Source: Hetaerina americana (taxonomy: Eukaryota; Arthropoda; Insecta; Odonata; Calopterygidae). Taken from it: a DNA stretch of 64,000 bases. The stretch spans positions 35,750,336-35,814,335 of the forward strand of contig JAKTNV010000005.1 in assembly GCA_022747635.1 (NCBI GenBank), in the 5' to 3' direction. Under the pieces are notes generated by a model. It had not been told where the DNA came from, did not search any database, and worked only from the letters and a program-made list of their open reading frames with translations. The position numbers and the translations under genes are program-made. Position 1 is the first letter of the stretch. Every line of letters begins with the position of its first letter. Positions 59,801-64,000 of the stretch are shown here, one piece after another.

Positions 59801-61759
59801 ATTTTCGCATCTGCAATATTATTTTGATTGGCGAGCTCCGTTAACATATATGTTTTGACATTTCCTTTCTCCAGCTCGAACCAACGATAAGACTCAACTG
59901 TTTTCAACCGCTGTGTTCCTGTTCTCCGTCGTGCTCTCAAATTCTAAAAACAAGTTATTTATACAAAATATCTAACCTAATCGAGCAGGGTGGGAATTGT
60001 ATGCACCGACCATAAAAACGCGCCGCAATAAAACACTTAAAATTTATAATCTAAGAAACCATAAAATAAAAACAAAATTGCAAATAAAACTCTAAAACAA
60101 TTTTAAAACGAAATTTAAATGGATATTCAATAGACTGGTTAATGTAGAATTTTTTTTAGGTAAACGAGTCAACGCGTGATAAGTTCGATAATGTAAATTA
60201 GCCACTATACTTTAGGACTAATACGCAAAATATTGCTGGTTTGAAATGAATTACGCCCCATTATTATTCTTAAGTACCAGGAGTCAAATCAAGTCCTAAC
60301 ATAACTGCAAAGACATAAATCTTTCTCGGCAGTATTTAACGCCATCTTACAATGGTTCTTGATATATTATTTTCTATTATATCTGTTTATAATGGTTGCG
60401 ATTAGTACGTTCATTATGCTAAAACCTTCATAAATACAGGTGAGTTAGATAGGAACTAGATGGGAATGATTCAGTTTGGGCATATTGAATTGTTTTAAAT
60501 ATCCTAACCAAAGAGCCATCCATCGTATCAAAAGAAATGCCCACCGGCATTTAGTACTGAAATATTGCAGCAGAGAAAATAATAAAGTATGATGCACATT
60601 GTGTTTAATCTCCGATGGGAAAGATGTGACTTAGATAACAATACTAGTACTTAGAAAGATACTAGTCAGATATGAATGGATATTGGACTGTTAAAGACTG
60701 GAAGCAATTGGGATGCGAATGTGTGGAGGAATGATGGAGAATAAGCGAACAATGAGAGCCATTGGCAAATACGTCCAACTGTGGGGTAAGTGAAGGATGA
60801 GGATTTAAAACCAGAAGAACGAGTTTAAGATATAGTTCAAACGTGTTGAAGATCTGAATAAAAAACCGCGGAGATAATAATGAATACAAATAATGATGAG
60901 CGATAGAAAAGATGATGATCATTGTGGGTTAAAACACGCGCCAACATTTTAATCATTAGCGTTCATGTCAGCAGAAAACGGAGTAAATTTATGTTTCCGA
61001 AAATTGAAAGATAACTGCCATAGTGATATTTCAAAGGCATTTCCAAACTTATTTAACTTAAACACTGATTAATTTATTAATATTTTTCAATATAATCAAA
61101 TGAGAACATCACTAAGGATCTCATAGGTCCAGTGAGACTATGTGGGCACCGAGGCAAAAGCCACAGATACAGATAAGATACTTCTTAAAACATATATCAT
61201 TTAAGTGACTGAATCGACCTCTCTAAATTCTTATTTCAAAAGCAACATTCTTTTGGAAGAAAAAAACATGAAGAAAGCATATAAGACAAATAGTGCCCAT
61301 CACTTCCGATCTTACAGTAGACATGAAGAAACATTCATTTTCGCTGTAAATAAACGTTAGCTGTATTTAAAATACGCAAAAAGTATCATTTTGAAATGAA
61401 GCCTACTAATATATCCTTGTGATATCAAGCTATTAATTTGACAGAATAACTAAATAAAGTATCCCAAGATAAAATTTAGTTGCACTATTTGGAATATTAC
61501 TTCCCATTTAAATCAATACCTTATTTATTACAATCTAAATAGTCGTTCGATGGAAAAAGGACTCGTAGTTTAAAGATCCACACTGCTGGAATGCGTGAAA
61601 GTTCCAAGTGAAATCGCATAAATATACTTTCGTGCGCGTTTGTTGGATAGCTATTACAAATCATTCTTTGTCAATGTACATTTTCCTTTGTTTTCTCAAA
61701 GCATTTGATCTGACCAGGGAAGAAAACGGTTCCTAAATAATGCTTTGGAATGAATCGGC
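59801..61759. other. AT-rich stretch, no gene seen
   Basis: Only short frames; an 86-codon minus frame at 60662-60922 is unsupported. Confidence 0.5.
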
Positions 61760-62230
61760 GTCTATAAGGACGCAAAGGAAATCTTTGTGGCATTTCGGGG
61801 AGAAAGAATACACTTTCCGCTGGCCTGTTTTCCCTTCGACTGGCACGTAATTTGCGGGCGACGGTGGGAGGCGTCTCGGGGGGAAGTGTTGGGGGGGAAG
61901 GAAGACAAGTGCTCACTCTCCTTCAAAACGCATCACAGATGTGAATCTGTTTCGTTGCTTTTTCTGCTCGTCGGCGGCGTTTTTCATCTCTGCCTCAGTA
62001 CTCCCCAGACTATTTCTCTGTCTGAGTCCGCGTTTCGCGTGATCATGGCCAACGTTCGCATCCAGAATACGCAAGCGAGTCTTCCCGCCCTGTGGCCAAA
62101 GCGACGCCGCTGCCAGACAACTCGCCCTCTCTTACACACTTACTTCTAACAATAAGACGAGAAGTCGTTGTCGCGACTGCCACCGAGGCGCTGGCTTCTT
62201 TTCCCTTGCCACCGTCTTTTGTTTTATGCT
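61760..62230 (+). promoter_or_regulatory. CpG-rich patch, possible promoter and short CDS
   Basis: A TATA-like TATAAGG lies at 61763-61769 and an initiator-like CTCAGTA near 61995. An ATG at 62045 with a good context (GTGATCATGG) opens a 34-codon frame to a TAA at 62147-62149, starting MANVRIQNTQASLPALWPKR. The frame is open far upstream (to about 61787), as is the opposite strand (61671-61916). It could be a small exon or just a CpG-rich shadow. Confidence 0.22.
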
Positions 62231-62435
62231 ATTCGTATTGAAGAATTCTTCCACGCGAAATAAAAATCTGGGACATTTCGTGAGAAATATAACGAATTTG
62301 AGGGAAGTAATTTCTTTGCCAAGTAAGTTCAAGTACGCGGAAGAACGGTTAAATAGGGATAACAGAAAAACATTTTTTTAAATTTCTAATTTTTCATATT
62401 GAAATTCACATGTTGTTTTCTAAATAGCTCACCAA

Positions 62436-62785
62436 AACAAAGGTGGATGCACTGTATAAGCCAATTTTTTATCCGGATTCATTAAACGAGTGGGTCACGA
62501 AAGAATGAGGATTATGTACACTGGTAAAAGAAAAAAGTGCTGTGCTGGTGTGGTCACATGAAAAGAATGGATATCAGTCGAGCCGCTTAGCAGATATGTG
62601 AGAGAGGAGTAAATGGTTTGAGAGGATTGAGTGGACCGGGAAAGTCATAGATATTCAAAGTCGAAGACACTCTTCTAAAGAGGAATATTAGCAGTCCCTT
62701 GAAGAGATGATGATATACTATTGAAAAAATTTGATAGGAGATCGCGAGAACAGCATGAATGGATGGATAGAGCAGTGTGAACGTA
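62436..62785 (+). pseudogene. LINE ORF2 C-terminal relic
   Basis: The plus strand reads TKVDALYKPIFYPDSLNEWV then TKE*, matching the Y-K-x-I-F-x-P-x-L-x-x-x-x-x-W-x-x-T-K block downstream of LINE reverse transcriptases. After an apparent deletion of some 50 residues a second frame gives LCWCGHMKRMDISRAA, a stop, then QICERGVNGLRGLSGPGKS. That matches the L-R-W-x-G-H-V-x-R-M-D … G-x-R-G-x-x-R-P-x-K-S C-terminal block of non-LTR elements. Stops and frameshifts show long decay. It belongs to a different LINE lineage from the inverted pair at 31680-32738. Confidence 0.5.
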
Positions 62786-63935
62786 ATTAATGTAAAGGAG
62801 TTTTATTCGGGAAATGAAATGGAGCTTGTTTTACTTTGCCAACCGCGAGAGATTATACGCAGCGCAAAGGTTATGCACATTTACCTATATTATATCTCTC
62901 ATTAAATAGATGTGTATCTAGAATTCGTCCCGTCTGATTTTTCAACCAAAATAAGTTATTGAATAATATCATCTAAATTGAATTGAACTGCACTTTGTTC
63001 ACTTAACATTGGAGGAAAATATCTGTGTGATAGGAAACCAAATAGAGCAAGTGAAAAAAATCCAAATATATATTTGAAAAACTATAAAAGGACTATAGTA
63101 AAGGTAATTGAGTGGAAAGAAGCTTGGAGTAGCGAAAGAATACTTTCAAAAGATAAGGAAGATTTTAAGTAATAATGTGAAAGGGGACTAAGTGCTTTTC
63201 TTGGAGCTTTTTTTTGTTCCATAAAACCGATTGGGAAAGAATATTCCGTTTTGAAAAATGGCTTCGAAGAAGAAGAGGGGTAACCACCAGATGGTAGAAT
63301 GAGGTGTTTAAGAAGAGTAAGAGCGAACAGAAAACAGCTGAATACAAGGCGGGAGATGGGACATGGTGCTACAAGGGAGCGCCTGTTAAAAGACGCATAG
63401 GAGAGCATAGGAGAGGGAAAATGAAAATATGCAAAAGAAAAAGCTGACTCTTTGTAATAGAAAAGAGATAATGCTGAAGCGAAGAAGAGAGCAAGAGAAA
63501 GGGAGATATGGACAGTAAAAGTCAGAAATATACATACATGTTTAGAGACCTGATGACGAAGGTGATAAAATTATTGATACCGAAGTTAGAATCAGCTTTG
63601 ACGGGCAATACCAACAGGTCATCTTGCCATTTCATAATTTATAATAATTATTCATCATCAGTTTCGCTCATCCAAACGTAGAATTAATCGAGATGATTTT
63701 TTTTCACTGGGTGCAATTTTCATTTCACTTGGGATTAAGAAATTACCTTTTCAGTCAGAGATGATGAGTGTCAAATAATTTCGCCAAAGAACCACAAAGT
63801 TCACTCACCAGTAAAACATTGTTAAATTACATCCAAATTTGTTCCCCTGCCTAATAATGGCACACACTGGCATTTTTTTGCACTCAAATCTACCCGGCAA
63901 AATATTCATCTTTTGGCACCGTTCACCTGGTGGCT
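62786..63935. other. AT-rich stretch, no gene seen
   Basis: GA-rich segments at 63110-63520 give Leu/Ser/Phe-rich minus frames that are shadows. No exon or repeat end recognised. Confidence 0.5.
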
Positions 63936-64000
63936 GGGCTATAAAAGGGGAAAAGGCCATAAAACCAGCAGTCTTTTGCATAAAACAAACTCGAGACAAA
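63936..64000 (+). promoter_or_regulatory. TATA box plus initiator, core promoter
   Basis: GGCTATAAAAGGGG carries a full TATA box (TATAAAAG, 63940-63947). An arthropod-type initiator CCAGCAGTCTT follows with its A at 63970, 30 bases from the first T of the TATA box, the standard spacing. Transcription would start at about 63970 and run off the right edge. The leader is AT-rich (CAAACTCGAGACAAA). TATA-driven promoters of this shape are typical of strongly regulated insect genes such as cuticle or other secreted structural proteins, but the product lies outside the window. Confidence 0.5.

Overview
The window looks like intergenic or intronic DNA from an arthropod, most likely an insect with a large, gene-poor genome. 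It is AT-rich and full of TA microsatellites. It carries no bacterial-style operons, but has decayed eukaryotic transposons (a mariner, a Penelope-like element, non-LTR retrotransposon pieces and tRNA-derived SINEs). Every few kilobases the AT-rich background is broken by a CpG-rich or strand-asymmetric pyrimidine/purine patch of 0.3-1.8 kb. No host protein could be assigned to a known family, so all host-gene calls here are structural (splice sites, start context, codon phase) and tentative.

Layout: 1-7.7 kb is mostly AT-rich filler with one coding-like island (3998-4163) and a GC-rich patch (6.2-7.1 kb). At 7772-8016 lies copy 1 of a tRNA-type SINE, whose copy 2 is at 49661-49910 on the other strand. 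From 8.6 to 31.4 kb AT-rich stretches alternate with CpG-rich or pyrimidine-rich patches, the largest at 9.8-11.4, 18.3-20.1 and 28.8-30.0 kb; a second SINE type is at 17636-17857. At 31680-32738 two 3' ends of the same LINE family stand head to head as a 1.06-kb inverted repeat, with TA-rich DNA on both outer sides. At 37.6-38.9 kb a CpG-rich patch ends in the best host-gene candidate: two exons (38796-38905 and 39045-39087) that join in frame across a short intron with consensus GT-AG ends.

At 41067-41819 is an internally deleted mariner with perfect 33-bp terminal inverted repeats and TA target sites. At 56687-58999 is a decayed Penelope-like element (PLE) on the minus strand. It has a reverse transcriptase with YVDD, a GIY-YIG endonuclease broken by frameshifts, inverted terminal repeats of about 56 bp and a hammerhead-ribozyme-like motif next to its 3' end. 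Two more LINE relics lie at about 59.56-59.80 and 62.44-62.78 kb. The last 60 bases hold a well-spaced TATA box and initiator, so a gene probably starts just past the right edge.

How the pieces act together: nearly all recognisable coding capacity is mobile-element debris. The SINEs depend on LINE machinery in trans, the deleted mariner could only move with a transposase supplied from elsewhere, and the PLE would have used its own RT plus endonuclease but is now inactive. The host signals (the 38.8-kb exon pair, the 4.0-kb island, the terminal promoter) look like isolated exons and a promoter of genes that mostly lie outside the window or across long introns.
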